Positions 7,118 through 15,542 of a stretch of DNA of 28,783 nt are shown here, in pieces. This DNA is from JAZDIU01 sp043804635. GTDB lineage: Bacteria > Chloroflexota > Dehalococcoidia > Dehalococcoidales > UBA2162. A program made the position numbers and the translations under genes. Numbering within the stretch: the first letter of the stretch is position 1; every line of letters begins with the position of its first letter. The notes under the pieces are model-generated. The model was not told where the DNA came from. It did no database searches and saw only the letters and a program-made list of their open reading frames with translations. Where the stretch lies: assembly GCA_043804635.1 (NCBI GenBank), contig JAZDIU010000069.1:1-28783 (forward strand), in the 5' to 3' direction.

Positions 7118-9178
7118 TTATATGTGCCGAGCAGTCCGGTACCCATCGCCGATTGCCTCCCGTATCAAGCGGGGTTCACGGCAGTCCCCGACCGAATAAA
7201 CCTCGGGAACTTTCCCTTGCAGGCTCTTCACTAGCTCAGTACTCGGAGCCAGCGGCATAACCGGAATAATACTATCCGCTTCAAGGGTCTGCCTCTTGCC
7301 GTCCTTAGTCGTGATGGTCAGTCCCTTATCCGTAATCTCCTCATACTTAACCTCAGTCATCAGCTTCACACCTTTCTTGGCAAACCATCTGGACAGGCGC
7401 AGAGTTCTCATTCTCGGCAGCCTCTCATCTTCCCAGCTCTTGGCAGTATCCACGAGTGTTACTTCGCGCCCTCTCTTGACCATAAACTCGGCTACCTCAC
7501 ACCCCTGCAAACGCCCGCCCATAACGATAACCCTCTTACCGACAGGAAGATAGAATCTTGTCAGAGACCTTAGTGTCCTGGGACCGAAGAAGTCCAGGTA
7601 GCCTTTCACTCTACGATGAAGGTCGGGCATAGTGAGGACATTATTTCCGTTGATTCCGGGTATTTGCGGAACGGTGGGTGCTCCTCCGGTGGCAACGACG
7701 ACTGCATCCGGTTTATTTTGCTCTACCAGCGACACATTTACCTCAGTCCCTAACTTAATTTGAACGCCGAGTTTAGCAAGCTGGAGCTTATAATAACCCA
7801 TTAGCCCTTCAAGGTCTTCAACTTCAAAACCCTTCACCATCGAAGCTAGAGGTATCAATCCGCCCAGCTTTTTTCCTTTTTCATAAAGAGTTACCTCGTG
7901 GCCCCGGACGGCTGCCACTCTTGCTGCCTCCATTCCTCCTGGTCCGGCGCCGATTACCATAACCTTTTTCTTTTTTGGCGCCGGCGGAATGACGTAGTCC
8001 TCTTCACCACCGATAGCACCATTTACAGAACACTTGGTATCCTCTCTAGCCACCGGGTAGTCGGTTCCCCAGCACCTCAGACAGAATATGCAGGGTTTAA
8101 CATCGTCTAGCTTTCCTGCGGCCACTTTATTGGGATAATCCGGGTCGGCGATTATGCGCCTCTGGATAGCAATAAAATCAGCATCTCCCCGTTCCAAAAT
8201 TTCTTCCCCGAGTTTGGCATCCATTTTACCAACGGTCATGACCGGAATTGTTGAGACTGCTTTCTTGACAGCAGCCGCCAGCGGCGTCGAAATTCCCGCC
8301 GCCTGGTGTCTAGTATCGAGTGGTTTTTCTATGAGTTCCGGTGGTTCCGGGAAGAAAATCGAATCGGGCAAATGCAGGTCGTAATAGTCCATATAGCCAT
8401 AGACGCGAACATGAAGGTAAGCGAAACCAGCCTTCTCGAATATCTTAGCCAGCCCTTGAGATTCCTCAGAAGTTAAGCCGTCTTTTATTCCGAATTCGCC
8501 GCCGTTCATAAGAAGTCCAATCGGAGCGTCCTTCCCGATACGCCTTTGGATTTCATCCTTGATTTCAACCACAAACCGGGCTCTATTTTCAAAGCTTTGG
8601 CACCCGTACTCATCATGGCGCCGGTTCCAGGCTCTGGACAAGAAGGCGTTAGCCAGGTGACACGTAGCCGCATTAACCTCGATACCGTCGAATCCAGCTT
8701 TATAAAGCTTCTCAGACGCACTGGCAAACATATCGACGACGTCTTTAATCTCAGGGACAGTCATCTCTTTCGGCACCATCGGAAAGTCCGGACCCCGTAG
8801 TTTAAGCTCATCTAAAGGTATTGCTGAGGCGGAAACCACCGGAGGTACTTCTCGCGGTCTATTTAGCCAGGCTCCGCCATGATGTAAGTTGGCGAATATC
8901 GGAACACCATATTTATGTGACGCCTTGGTCACCTCAGCGTAGCCTGGAATGACTTTGTCCTGCATCCAGAGAGTACGAGCGGCGCTAATGATTATCAGTC
9001 CAGCCCCGCCTCTGGCAAATGCTTCAATCATCGGCAGTTCTTGCTTGAGCTTCAAAATACCTTGCGGGTCATAAAAGTCGACCCCTGCAGCCGTTCTCAC
9101 TATCCGGTTCTTAATCTTGAGCTTCCCGATAGTCCCCGGCTCAAACAACTTGACGAACTTTGTGCTGTCAGCCATCAT
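7118..9178 (-). CDS. 2-enoate reductase / 2,4-dienoyl-CoA reductase-like flavoenzyme (FMN barrel, 4Fe-4S, FAD/NAD domain)
   Basis: 686 aa. An old-yellow-enzyme TIM barrel (1-355; NRIVRTAAG, DEYG, SFENRARF) is followed by a Fe-S cysteine set C363, C366, C369, C383. A pyridine-nucleotide-disulfide oxidoreductase part follows, with the Rossmann motif GAGPGG near 410 and a second nucleotide fold near 545. Known: this architecture reduces activated C=C bonds with NADH via FAD, 4Fe-4S and FMN. Odd: where the barrel usually has HxxH for substrate carbonyl binding (HAAHGY), this protein has N169-A-A-T172-C-H, so substrate chemistry may differ. Two ATGs are adjacent (9178 and 9175). AGGAGG ends 1 nt before the first and 4 nt before the second, so 9175 is the more likely start. 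Confidence 0.9.
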   Translation of the reverse strand: MMADSTKFVKLFEPGTIGKLKIKNRIVRTAAGVDFYDPQGILKLKQELPMIEAFARGGAGLIIISAARTLWMQDKVIPGYAEVTKASHKYGVPIFANLHHGGAWLNRPREVPPVVSASAIPLDELKLRGPDFPMVPKEMTVPEIKDVVDMFASASEKLYKAGFDGIEVNAATCHLANAFLSRAWNRRHDEYGCQSFENRARFVVEIKDEIQRRIGKDAPIGLLMNGGEFGIKDGLTSEESQGLAKIFEKAGFAYLHVRVYGYMDYYDLHLPDSIFFPEPPELIEKPLDTRHQAAGISTPLAAAVKKAVSTIPVMTVGKMDAKLGEEILERGDADFIAIQRRIIADPDYPNKVAAGKLDDVKPCIFCLRCWGTDYPVAREDTKCSVNGAIGGEEDYVIPPAPKKKKVMVIGAGPGGMEAARVAAVRGHEVTLYEKGKKLGGLIPLASMVKGFEVEDLEGLMGYYKLQLAKLGVQIKLGTEVNVSLVEQNKPDAVVVATGGAPTVPQIPGINGNNVLTMPDLHRRVKGYLDFFGPRTLRSLTRFYLPVGKRVIVMGGRLQGCEVAEFMVKRGREVTLVDTAKSWEDERLPRMRTLRLSRWFAKKGVKLMTEVKYEEITDKGLTITTKDGKRQTLEADSIIPVMPLAPSTELVKSLQGKVPEVYSVGDCREPRLIREAIGDGYRTARHI

Positions 9179-9179
9179 A

Positions 9180-9185
9180 CCTCCT
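9180..9185 (-). promoter_or_regulatory. Shine-Dalgarno site that decides between two adjacent ATGs
   Basis: AGGAGG on the minus strand leaves 1 nt to the ATG at 9178 and 4 nt to the ATG at 9175. Normal spacing favours the second. Confidence 0.6.
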
Positions 9186-9227
9186 TCTTCGTAACAGCTA
9201 AATATCTAACCCAAGAACGCAGCCTCT

Positions 9228-9256
9228 ACTCTAACAATAGTGCTTTCATCTGTCAA
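9228..9256 (-). promoter_or_regulatory. Strong extended sigma70-type promoter for the enoate-reductase-like gene
   Basis: On the minus strand TTGACA (9256-9251), a 17-nt spacer and TAGAGT (9233-9228), with TGT immediately before the -10 (extended -10). The predicted start is near 9221, with a leader of about 45 nt that contains the Shine-Dalgarno site. Confidence 0.7.
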
Positions 9257-9283
9257 ATACCGCTGTTTAAGATTTATGATTTA

Positions 9284-9375
9284 TGAATTTTTAGTATTTG
9301 TTTCGGATTCATCCTGAACGGATTTCGTGACCTGTCCTGAGCTTGCCGAAGGATTCGGATTTCGTGCCTAGTGCC
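9284..9375. repeat. AT-rich intergenic stretch with dispersed repeat fragments
   Basis: Holds a GTCCTGAGCTTGCCGAAGGA unit (core at 9334-9353), related to 17757-17782 and 18139-18158. It also holds TTTCGGATT and GGATTTCGTGC pieces that recur near 25072-25117. No coding potential was seen. Confidence 0.65.
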
Positions 9376-10155
9376 TTATTCCCGTAATGTCACATCGCCG
9401 GCTAAAATCTTAATGAGGCTGCTTTTTGCATCACGTAACATAAGACTGCCGTCTTCAGCGACAGATTCAGCAATTCCTTCGTATACCGTTTCTCCTGCCT
9501 TCACACGCACTCTCTTTCCCAGCGTCACCAGCCTGTCACGCCACTCATCGTATGGAGACTTACCAGCTTGCAAATCTGAATACAACCTGTCCATTTCTAC
9601 GAGTAGTCGCCTTACTAGGTTCAAGCGCGAGACTTCTCTGCCCAGTTCATCGGAAAGGCTGGTGGCTATCGGCTGAAGTTCGGGAAAATCAGCCAGCCTG
9701 AGGTTCGCATTAATACCGATACCGATGACGGCATAATTTACTCTATTGCCCTGCACATCGCTCTCAATCAAAATCCCGCACACCTTACGACCATTAATCA
9801 GAACGTCGTTAGGCCACTTGATTTCCGGCTTCAAGTTGCTGACTGCCTCGATACTATGAACCACCGCCAGCGAAGCCACCATAATCAGGAAATGTAGATG
9901 AGTTAAATCGGGATAAAGAATGATTGACAGAGCGATGTTACCCTTCGGCGTAAGCCAGTTCCGACTCAGCCTCCCCTTCCCCACCGTCTGCTCCCCGGCA
10001 ATAACAACCGTCCCCTCAACCGCTCCCTTTCGTGCCTCCTGTTTAGCTAGCTCATTTGTTGAAGTCACACTGGGATAATAGATAACCCTCCGCCCAATCA
10101 GGCGGACTCCTAGATTTTTAGTAACGGAAGCGGCAGATAGAATATCTTTAGACAT
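9376..10155 (-). CDS. birA: Biotin-[acetyl-CoA-carboxylase] ligase, no N-terminal DNA-binding domain
   Basis: 259 aa. Activates biotin with ATP and attaches it to the biotin carboxyl carrier protein. Seen: the biotin/AMP loop GKGRLSRNW (residues 59-67), the catalytic KWPND with K113, GILIES after it, and a C-terminal SH3-like domain (GKRVRVKAGETVYEGIAESV). The winged-helix repressor domain of E. coli BirA is absent, since the catalytic domain begins near residue 20, so it is a class I ligase without direct regulator function. No Shine-Dalgarno is visible. The upstream gene ends only 27 nt away, so the two may be co-transcribed. Confidence 0.93.
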   Translation of the reverse strand: MSKDILSAASVTKNLGVRLIGRRVIYYPSVTSTNELAKQEARKGAVEGTVVIAGEQTVGKGRLSRNWLTPKGNIALSIILYPDLTHLHFLIMVASLAVVHSIEAVSNLKPEIKWPNDVLINGRKVCGILIESDVQGNRVNYAVIGIGINANLRLADFPELQPIATSLSDELGREVSRLNLVRRLLVEMDRLYSDLQAGKSPYDEWRDRLVTLGKRVRVKAGETVYEGIAESVAEDGSLMLRDAKSSLIKILAGDVTLRE

Positions 10156-10182
10156 TGTTTGTGTTGTTTATGATATGCAAGA

Positions 10183-10569
10183 CTATACCGATTTGAGAAT
10201 CCAACGAATGGAGTGGAAAAACAAAAATCCCGCACAGCCGGCAAATATCAGCCCCCATATTCTGAAAAGCCAAGCCACAAACTCAGGATACCACTTTTGA
10301 TTGAAAGGCCAAATGTCATTCATCCATGTCAGACCAGGATTATAATAAAATGGTCCTTCCGATATTTTTAAGCTTTTCACTGCATCTCTGGCAAAGAGCG
10401 CCATGGTTAAACCCAGCAAGAAAAAACCTAAAAGAGCTGAAATCACACCAAAGATAGTTGAAATCGCGCCTACGGATGAAGGCATTTTATATATGCCCAG
10501 AAATGCTAGAGGAAATCCCAGTACAATAATAATTATAGAGATTGTAAGCATGGCTTTAGCAATCTTCAT
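10183..10569 (-). CDS. Small membrane protein of unknown function
   Basis: 128 aa, no family recognised. Three hydrophobic segments are visible at about 7-30, 33-61 and 100-127. A polar loop between the second and third contains GPFYYNPGLTWMNDIWPFNQKW by its outline (aromatic and Pro/Gly rich). The start ATG has only a weak purine-rich site before it. It lies directly upstream of birA on the same strand (27-nt gap), but no functional link to biotin is evident. Real gene status rests on the long, coherent hydrophobic pattern and tight packing. Confidence 0.6.
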   Translation of the reverse strand: MKIAKAMLTISIIIIVLGFPLAFLGIYKMPSSVGAISTIFGVISALLGFFLLGLTMALFARDAVKSLKISEGPFYYNPGLTWMNDIWPFNQKWYPEFVAWLFRIWGLIFAGCAGFLFFHSIRWILKSV

Positions 10570-10692
10570 TGAGCTACTCTTATCCTGACTTTTGCTGTTA
10601 TTTTATCTCTAAACAATCTCAAATACCAGCTTTTAATCTCATAAATCTTAAATCTCTATATCTTTGACTTTTGAGATTTGAGATTTGACTTT

Positions 10693-10714
10693 AGTCCTTC
10701 ACGAGTGAAGGACT
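10693..10714. repeat. 22-bp perfect palindrome immediately upstream of the hisZ -35
   Basis: AGTCCTTCAC-GA-GTGAAGGACT, ending 1 nt before the -35 hexamer at 10716. It could be an operator for hisZ or a leftover of a dispersed repeat. No U-tract follows, so it is not a terminator. Confidence 0.55.
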
Positions 10715-10715
10715 G

Positions 10716-10744
10716 TTGAACACCCTCCCAATCTAGTGTAGAAT
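10716..10744 (+). promoter_or_regulatory. Sigma70-type promoter of the his genes, nearly leaderless
   Basis: TTGAAC (10716-10721), 17-nt spacer, TAGAAT (10739-10744). The predicted start at about 10751 is 2 nt before the ATG at 10753. No Shine-Dalgarno is present, consistent with a leaderless mRNA. Confidence 0.65.
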
Positions 10745-10752
10745 TGGTGAAT

Positions 10753-11988
10753 ATGAAAGCACAAAGATGCAAAGGCACCAGAGACCTGTCTCCTGCGGAG
10801 ATGGGCACATTCCGCCTGATTGAAAGCATATTCCGGGATTCATGCCTGAAATGGGGCTACGAAGAGGTCAGGACACCCACCCTCGAATACCTGCACCTGT
10901 TCACCTCTACCGGCACCCTCACTCCCAGCAGGCTTCACAAGGTCTATTCTTTCCTCGACTGGGATGGCTGGAGCGGGGAGCGTGTCGTGCTGAGACCCGA
11001 TGGCACCATCCCTATCGCTCGTCTCTTCATCGATACTATGGCTGATAAAGAGCTAGCCAAGCTCTTTTATGTCGCTAATGTATTTTCTTTCGAGGAAACG
11101 GGCACAGAAGCCCGGGAAAAATGGCAATGCGGGGCTGAACTTATCGGTGCTGGCGGCAGCCTGGCTGACATTGAGCTAATCATTATGGCTATGGAAGTCC
11201 TGAAAAAGCTGGGTATCGATTGCGTCGAATTGAAGCTATCTCACGCCGGCTTAATCAAGGCATTGCTCATTAAGTTCGGCATCAGCCACGCCGACCAGAC
11301 CAAAATCTTCGACCAGATTCTGGACGGCGATATCGAAGCACTGGCTAAATTAAGCCCGGAAAAAACCGAGCTTGGCAAGCTTTTAGCTCCGCTATTTGAC
11401 CTTAAAGGTAAGGCACCCGGCTTCCTCAAAAACTTGAAGTCGATGTTCAACCGGGACTTGCCCGAGCTTGAGCTTCCTTTGAATAATTTTATCGGTACCG
11501 TCGACCTCCTTGAATCGCTGGGTTACGACTACCAGATTGACATCGCTTCCGGGCGCGGCTTTGAATATTACACTGGTATGATGTTCCAGTTGCTGGCTAA
11601 CGGGCAGCACATCGGCGGCGGCGGCAGGTATGACGACCTTATCCCCTTACTGGGCGGTAAGCCGACACCGGCCTCCGGCTTTGCCCTCTACCTCGACTAC
11701 CTGATGAACCTGGTCAAGCCGCTGGCTTCCGCTAAGCCCTCGTCTCAATTAGTCCTGGTTAAATCTGAGACCGGTGCTTTACAAGAAGCCCTAAATATGA
11801 TTAACCAGCTTCGTGAAGCCAACTATCAAGCCGAGCTACACCTCGGTCAGGAGCGGACTGACGAACGATGGGAGCTGAACATTCAGACCAGGCCTCCGTC
11901 ATTTATTCTGGTAGACCGTGCCGCCGATAAGAAATACGAAGCCCAGACAACAGATGTAATTTTAGACCTCCTTGAAAAACTCAAATAA
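10753..11988 (+). CDS. hisZ: ATP phosphoribosyltransferase regulatory subunit HisZ (HisRS-like)
   Basis: 411 aa from ATG 10753. TTG 10744 and GTG 10747 are in frame but overlap the -10. The fold is class II aminoacyl-tRNA synthetase-like: KGTRDLSP, RTPTLEYL, RPDGTIPIAR, FEYYTGMMFQ, GGGGRYDDL, then a C-terminal anticodon-domain-like region of about 90 residues. Motif 2 does not read as a true HisRS (ANVFSFEETGTEAREKWQ), and the gene sits next to hisG, so the HisZ call is preferred. Known: HisZ binds short-form HisG, is required for its activity and carries histidine feedback inhibition. Histidyl-tRNA synthetase activity is unlikely but was not excluded by any test. Confidence 0.88.
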   Translation: MKAQRCKGTRDLSPAEMGTFRLIESIFRDSCLKWGYEEVRTPTLEYLHLFTSTGTLTPSRLHKVYSFLDWDGWSGERVVLRPDGTIPIARLFIDTMADKELAKLFYVANVFSFEETGTEAREKWQCGAELIGAGGSLADIELIIMAMEVLKKLGIDCVELKLSHAGLIKALLIKFGISHADQTKIFDQILDGDIEALAKLSPEKTELGKLLAPLFDLKGKAPGFLKNLKSMFNRDLPELELPLNNFIGTVDLLESLGYDYQIDIASGRGFEYYTGMMFQLLANGQHIGGGGRYDDLIPLLGGKPTPASGFALYLDYLMNLVKPLASAKPSSQLVLVKSETGALQEALNMINQLREANYQAELHLGQERTDERWELNIQTRPPSFILVDRAADKKYEAQTTDVILDLLEKLK

Positions 11989-11997
11989 TCAAACTAT

Positions 11998-12034
11998 CAT
12001 TCTGACTCTGAACGTAGTGAAGAGGAAGAATCCG
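11998..12034 (+). repeat. Dispersed repeat between hisZ and hisG
   Basis: TCATTCTGA...GAAGAATCC type unit, the same outer ends as the longer copies at 16656-16711 and 18045-18100. It fills most of the 71-nt hisZ-hisG gap. Confidence 0.55.
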
Positions 12035-12059
12035 TTATCTTTGAATAACAAAAATTTAC

Positions 12060-13508
12060 ATGAATAACGAAATTAAAATAGCCTTACCCAAGGGCCGACT
12101 GCTGGCTCAGACTGCCAGCCTGCTTGAAAAAGCCGGCTGGGGGCTCGACGGCTATACCAAAGAAATGCCTTTATATCGTCTCAAGTCCAGGCAGTTCCCC
12201 GGCCTCTTGAGCAAAATTTTCCAGGAGAAAGACATACCCATTCAGGTCGCCGTCGGCAATTACGACTTCGGTATCTGCGGACTCGACTGGATTGAAGAGC
12301 TTTTAGTCAAATATCCCAGTTCGGCGCTGGTCAAATTAAGAGACCTGGGCTACGGCGATAGCTCTCTATTCGTCGTTGCCAGCCGCTCCGGAAGCATACC
12401 TACACTGAAGACTATACCGGCAAAAGAAAGCCTTCTCCGCATCGCCAGCGAATACCCAAATTTGGCTGAGTCCTTTGCCCTCAACCTGCGGGCGAAACGG
12501 TTCAGCATTTTCCCGGTCTGGGGCGCCGCCGAAGGCTATCCGCCGGAGAACGCCGATTTGGCTTTGATTTCAAGAAAAACCGATGAAAAGATCAACCACG
12601 AGTTGGTCCCGTTAACCAGGTTATTCGATTGCACCGCCTGCCTCATCGCTAACCGGAATAGCTGGGAGAAAAAAGACCTGAGCCACATCTTAGGTTCCAT
12701 TGAAGCAGTTTTGCCCATACAGGATACACGAAAGACAGCGACAAGACAAAATGTATTTGTAGAGACAACCAGAGCTTCAAAGTCTGCTAACCTTCCCGCT
12801 ATGGACAAAAACTTAGTTCGGTTGGCTCTCCCCGACGGACACCAGCAGGAACCGACTGCACAGCTATTGAGTCGGGCGGGCATTAAGCTCGATGATTATC
12901 CTTCGAAGACCGGCAGCTGCCGCCCCAACGTAAATCTGGACGGCGTCACCATCAAGGTAATCAGGCCTCAGGATATGCCGCTCCAGGTAGCAAACAATAA
13001 TTTCGATATCGCTATCACCGGCAAGGACTGGCTGAGAGAACACCTTTACCAGTTCCCCTCCAGCCCCGTAACCGAGCTTCTCGACCTCAAGTCCGGTAAA
13101 GTCAGAATCGTGGCTGTGGTTAGTAACGAGCTGCCGGCTAACGATATTTATAGTCTGAGACAGGTTTATACTGAAAAATCGGCGCCTATCAGGATTGCCT
13201 CGGAATACACCAATATCGCCGATAGGTATGCTCAGGACAACCACCTTGGAAAGTACCGCGTACTGCCCACATGGGGAGCTACCGAAGCCTTTTTACCCGA
13301 GGATGCCGATTTGCTGATTGAAAATACCGAGACCGGACGCACCATCGCCCGGCACAATCTTAAAATTATTGATACCCTTTTCGAATCGACGGGCTGTATA
13401 ATTGGCAACAAGGATAGCCTTTCCAACCGGGCTAAGAGTAAAATAATCAAGTCTATCATTGAAAAACTACGAACAGCAGTAGAGGATACCCAAAGTGAAA
13501 GTCATTGA
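12060..13508 (+). CDS. hisG: Tandem double-domain ATP phosphoribosyltransferase (HisG-HisG fusion)
   Basis: 482 aa, twice the length of short HisG (about 210-230). First step of histidine synthesis: ATP plus PRPP to phosphoribosyl-ATP. Two aligned copies are visible, residues 1-220 and 250-482, joined by a polar linker. Paired motifs: NYDFGICGLDWI / NFDIAITGKDWL, RIASEYPNLA / RIASEYTNIA, WGAAE / WGATE, LFDCTACLI / LFESTGCII. Copy 1 keeps LPKGRL (9-14) but has lost the PRPP loop (T174-D-E-K where TGRT is expected). Copy 2 keeps ETGRT (424-428) but has LPDGHQ where LPKGRL is expected. The active site may therefore be composite. HisZ upstream fits a short-form system. The end overlaps hisD by 14 nt. 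No Shine-Dalgarno is seen. Confidence 0.88.
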   Translation: MNNEIKIALPKGRLLAQTASLLEKAGWGLDGYTKEMPLYRLKSRQFPGLLSKIFQEKDIPIQVAVGNYDFGICGLDWIEELLVKYPSSALVKLRDLGYGDSSLFVVASRSGSIPTLKTIPAKESLLRIASEYPNLAESFALNLRAKRFSIFPVWGAAEGYPPENADLALISRKTDEKINHELVPLTRLFDCTACLIANRNSWEKKDLSHILGSIEAVLPIQDTRKTATRQNVFVETTRASKSANLPAMDKNLVRLALPDGHQQEPTAQLLSRAGIKLDDYPSKTGSCRPNVNLDGVTIKVIRPQDMPLQVANNNFDIAITGKDWLREHLYQFPSSPVTELLDLKSGKVRIVAVVSNELPANDIYSLRQVYTEKSAPIRIASEYTNIADRYAQDNHLGKYRVLPTWGATEAFLPEDADLLIENTETGRTIARHNLKIIDTLFESTGCIIGNKDSLSNRAKSKIIKSIIEKLRTAVEDTQSESH

Positions 13509-14823
13509 AGGCTTCGAAAAAGCCAAATCAGTCTTGTCCCGGCAAGCTCCGGCTGAGCTTTTCCCTGTTTCCCCTGAGCTAAAACGGAGGCTGAAAGAGC
13601 TTTTTGGCGTTGAAGGTCCCGAAGCCGCTGTCAGAATGATTATCGGCGAAGTCCTCTCGCACGGTGATGCCGCCCTCTTCGATTTCGCCCGGAAGATTGA
13701 CGGCATCAAACTTAGCTCGCTGGAAGTTTCCAAAAAAGACATAAACGACTCTTACAAACAGATAGATGCTAAGCTGCTCTCCGCCCTTAACCTGTCGGCC
13801 AGGCGAATCCGCTCCTTCCATAAGGCTCAGAAAGAAAGCATCTGGGGCAAAGCGAGTAAGTCGGGTCTGATTAACGCACGCCCTCTGGAGCGTGTCGGCG
13901 TTTATGCTCCGGGCGGCACCGCCAGCTATCCGTCGACAGTATTGATGACGGCTGTCCCAGCTAAGGTTGCCGGAGTGAAAGAGGTTATTCTGACCACACC
14001 TCCGGGTAAAAATGGCAAGATCCCGCCCGCAACACTGGTCGCTGCCGATATCGCCGGGGTCGACCGCATTTTTACCGTCGGTGGTGCTCAGGCAATCGCT
14101 GCTCTCGCCTTCGGCACTCAGTCCATCCCGAAAGTGGATAAAATCTGCGGTCCAGGCAATATTTTTGTGGTTTTAGCCAAGAAGATGGTCTACGGATTAG
14201 TGGGAATTGACGGACTTCAGGGTCCCAGCGAAGTTCTGATTATCGCCGATTCTACCGCCAATCCTGCTTACTGCGCCGCCGACCTCCTTGCTCAGGCAGA
14301 GCACGACCCCCTGGCTTCAGCTGTCCTGGTAACCACCTCGCGGCGTCTGGCAGAAGAAGTCCGGCAGCAGCTTGAGTCGGAGTTAGAAAAATTACCGCGT
14401 AAAAGCACTATCGCCAAATCTTTAGACAGCCGGGGTATCATCGCCATAGTCGCCAGCATCGGGCAGGCTATCGAGCTGGCAAACTTATATGCTCCGGAGC
14501 ACCTCTGTCTGATGGTCAAAAATGCATTCGATTATGTCGACCGGTTGACCAATGCCGGCTGTATTTTCGTCGGTGAAAAATCGAGCGTTGTCCTGGGCGA
14601 CTACATTGCCGGGCCCAGCCATGTCTTGCCCACCGGCGGAACGGCGCGGTTCAGCTCTCCGCTTAATGTCAACGATTTTATTAAGATTACCAATGTAATT
14701 AAAATTGACGATGCTGATTTGAAAAAGCTAGGCGAAGCTGTAGAGGTTATCGCCAGGGCAGAGGGACTCGAAGCCCACGCCCGGGCAGTGGAAAAACGTA
14801 TGGGAGGGGGAACAGGTGACTAA
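13495..14823 (+). CDS. hisD: Histidinol dehydrogenase
   Basis: 442 aa, GTG start overlapping the end of hisG by 14 nt. Oxidises histidinol to histidine with two NAD+ and a zinc ion, the last two steps of the pathway. Seen: VGVYAPGGTASYPSTVLM, GGAQAIAALAFGT, the zinc and catalytic region QAEHDPLASAVLV, PEHLCLMV, and GPSHVLPTGGTARFSSPL with its conserved His. Length and order match the family (about 430). The stop overlaps the next gene by 8 nt, so translation of hisG, hisD and the Fe-S gene is probably coupled. Confidence 0.95.
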   Translation: MKVIEGFEKAKSVLSRQAPAELFPVSPELKRRLKELFGVEGPEAAVRMIIGEVLSHGDAALFDFARKIDGIKLSSLEVSKKDINDSYKQIDAKLLSALNLSARRIRSFHKAQKESIWGKASKSGLINARPLERVGVYAPGGTASYPSTVLMTAVPAKVAGVKEVILTTPPGKNGKIPPATLVAADIAGVDRIFTVGGAQAIAALAFGTQSIPKVDKICGPGNIFVVLAKKMVYGLVGIDGLQGPSEVLIIADSTANPAYCAADLLAQAEHDPLASAVLVTTSRRLAEEVRQQLESELEKLPRKSTIAKSLDSRGIIAIVASIGQAIELANLYAPEHLCLMVKNAFDYVDRLTNAGCIFVGEKSSVVLGDYIAGPSHVLPTGGTARFSSPLNVNDFIKITNVIKIDDADLKKLGEAVEVIARAEGLEAHARAVEKRMGGGTGD

Positions 14824-15520
14824 AGAGCTAAAGACAAGGGGAGTCAATACCGCCGTTCAGGAATCGCTCGCGAAGCTGGATGTCGACGCCGTCGGCGTTG
14901 TCAGTCTGGCTGAATGTAAAGGTACAAAGCTGGAAGAAAGTGCTCTGGCTTTGTTGCCAGAAGCACGCTCGGTGGTAGTCTTCGCTATGGAGATATTCCC
15001 GGAAATCCTTAATCTCACTTCGCCGGGCAGAGCCGCGGGGCAGGCTTCACTCAATGATTTCCTGGACCGCCACGCCGAATATCTTAATGGCCGGCTTACC
15101 CGGGCCGCTTATGATGTGACTAAAGCCAGCCACAAAGCAGGGCTGAAAGCACTACCCCTGCCAGCAGTCGGTTGTCCTACAGACGTCAGATTCCTTGAGG
15201 CGGTAATCTCATACAAGCACGCTGCTCAGGCCGCCGGACTGGGTTATATCGGACGAAGCAGCTTGCTCATCACACCTCGTTTTGGGCCCCGTGTTCGCCT
15301 CGCTGCCTGTCTCACCGAGGTACAACTGGAACCGACCAAGATAGAAATTTCCGGCACCTGCGGTAATTGCCGGGTATGCATTAATAAATGTCCGGCTGAA
15401 GCAATAACTGTGCCGCAGGGAGAGGCAGCTTACAGCATTAACAAATTTGCCTGCTCTGCTTTCAGGACTGCCTCCGGAGGCTGTTCTGAGTGCTTGAGGC
15501 TTTGTCCCGCCTCGAAGTAA
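14816..15520 (+). CDS. Small QueG-like 4Fe-4S protein embedded in the his operon
   Basis: 234 aa, GTG start 8 nt inside hisD behind a G-rich ribosome site (GGGAGGGGG). The middle part (AAGLGYIGRSSLLITPRFGPRVRLAACLT) and the ferredoxin motif CGNCRVCINKCP (a CxxCxxCxxxCP type) resemble COG1600, the epoxyqueuosine reductase family. A second set, CSECLRLCP, lies at the very C-terminus. It is much shorter than QueG (about 350 aa or more) and lacks the C-terminal HEAT-like part, so tRNA modification is doubtful. It may bind two 4Fe-4S clusters and pass electrons. Overlap with hisD and 22 nt to hisC show it belongs to the operon, but no histidine-pathway step needs it. Confidence 0.75.
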   Translation: MTKELKTRGVNTAVQESLAKLDVDAVGVVSLAECKGTKLEESALALLPEARSVVVFAMEIFPEILNLTSPGRAAGQASLNDFLDRHAEYLNGRLTRAAYDVTKASHKAGLKALPLPAVGCPTDVRFLEAVISYKHAAQAAGLGYIGRSSLLITPRFGPRVRLAACLTEVQLEPTKIEISGTCGNCRVCINKCPAEAITVPQGEAAYSINKFACSAFRTASGGCSECLRLCPASK

Positions 15521-15542
15521 ATACGATTAAGAGCGAAGCAAG

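Noticed and set aside
10744..10752. TTG/GTG starts for hisZ
   Set aside because: They overlap or touch the -10 box; ATG 10753 fits the family N-terminus.
10753..11988. Histidyl-tRNA synthetase
   Set aside because: Motif 2 and the RPDGT sequence fit HisZ better, and it is next to hisG.
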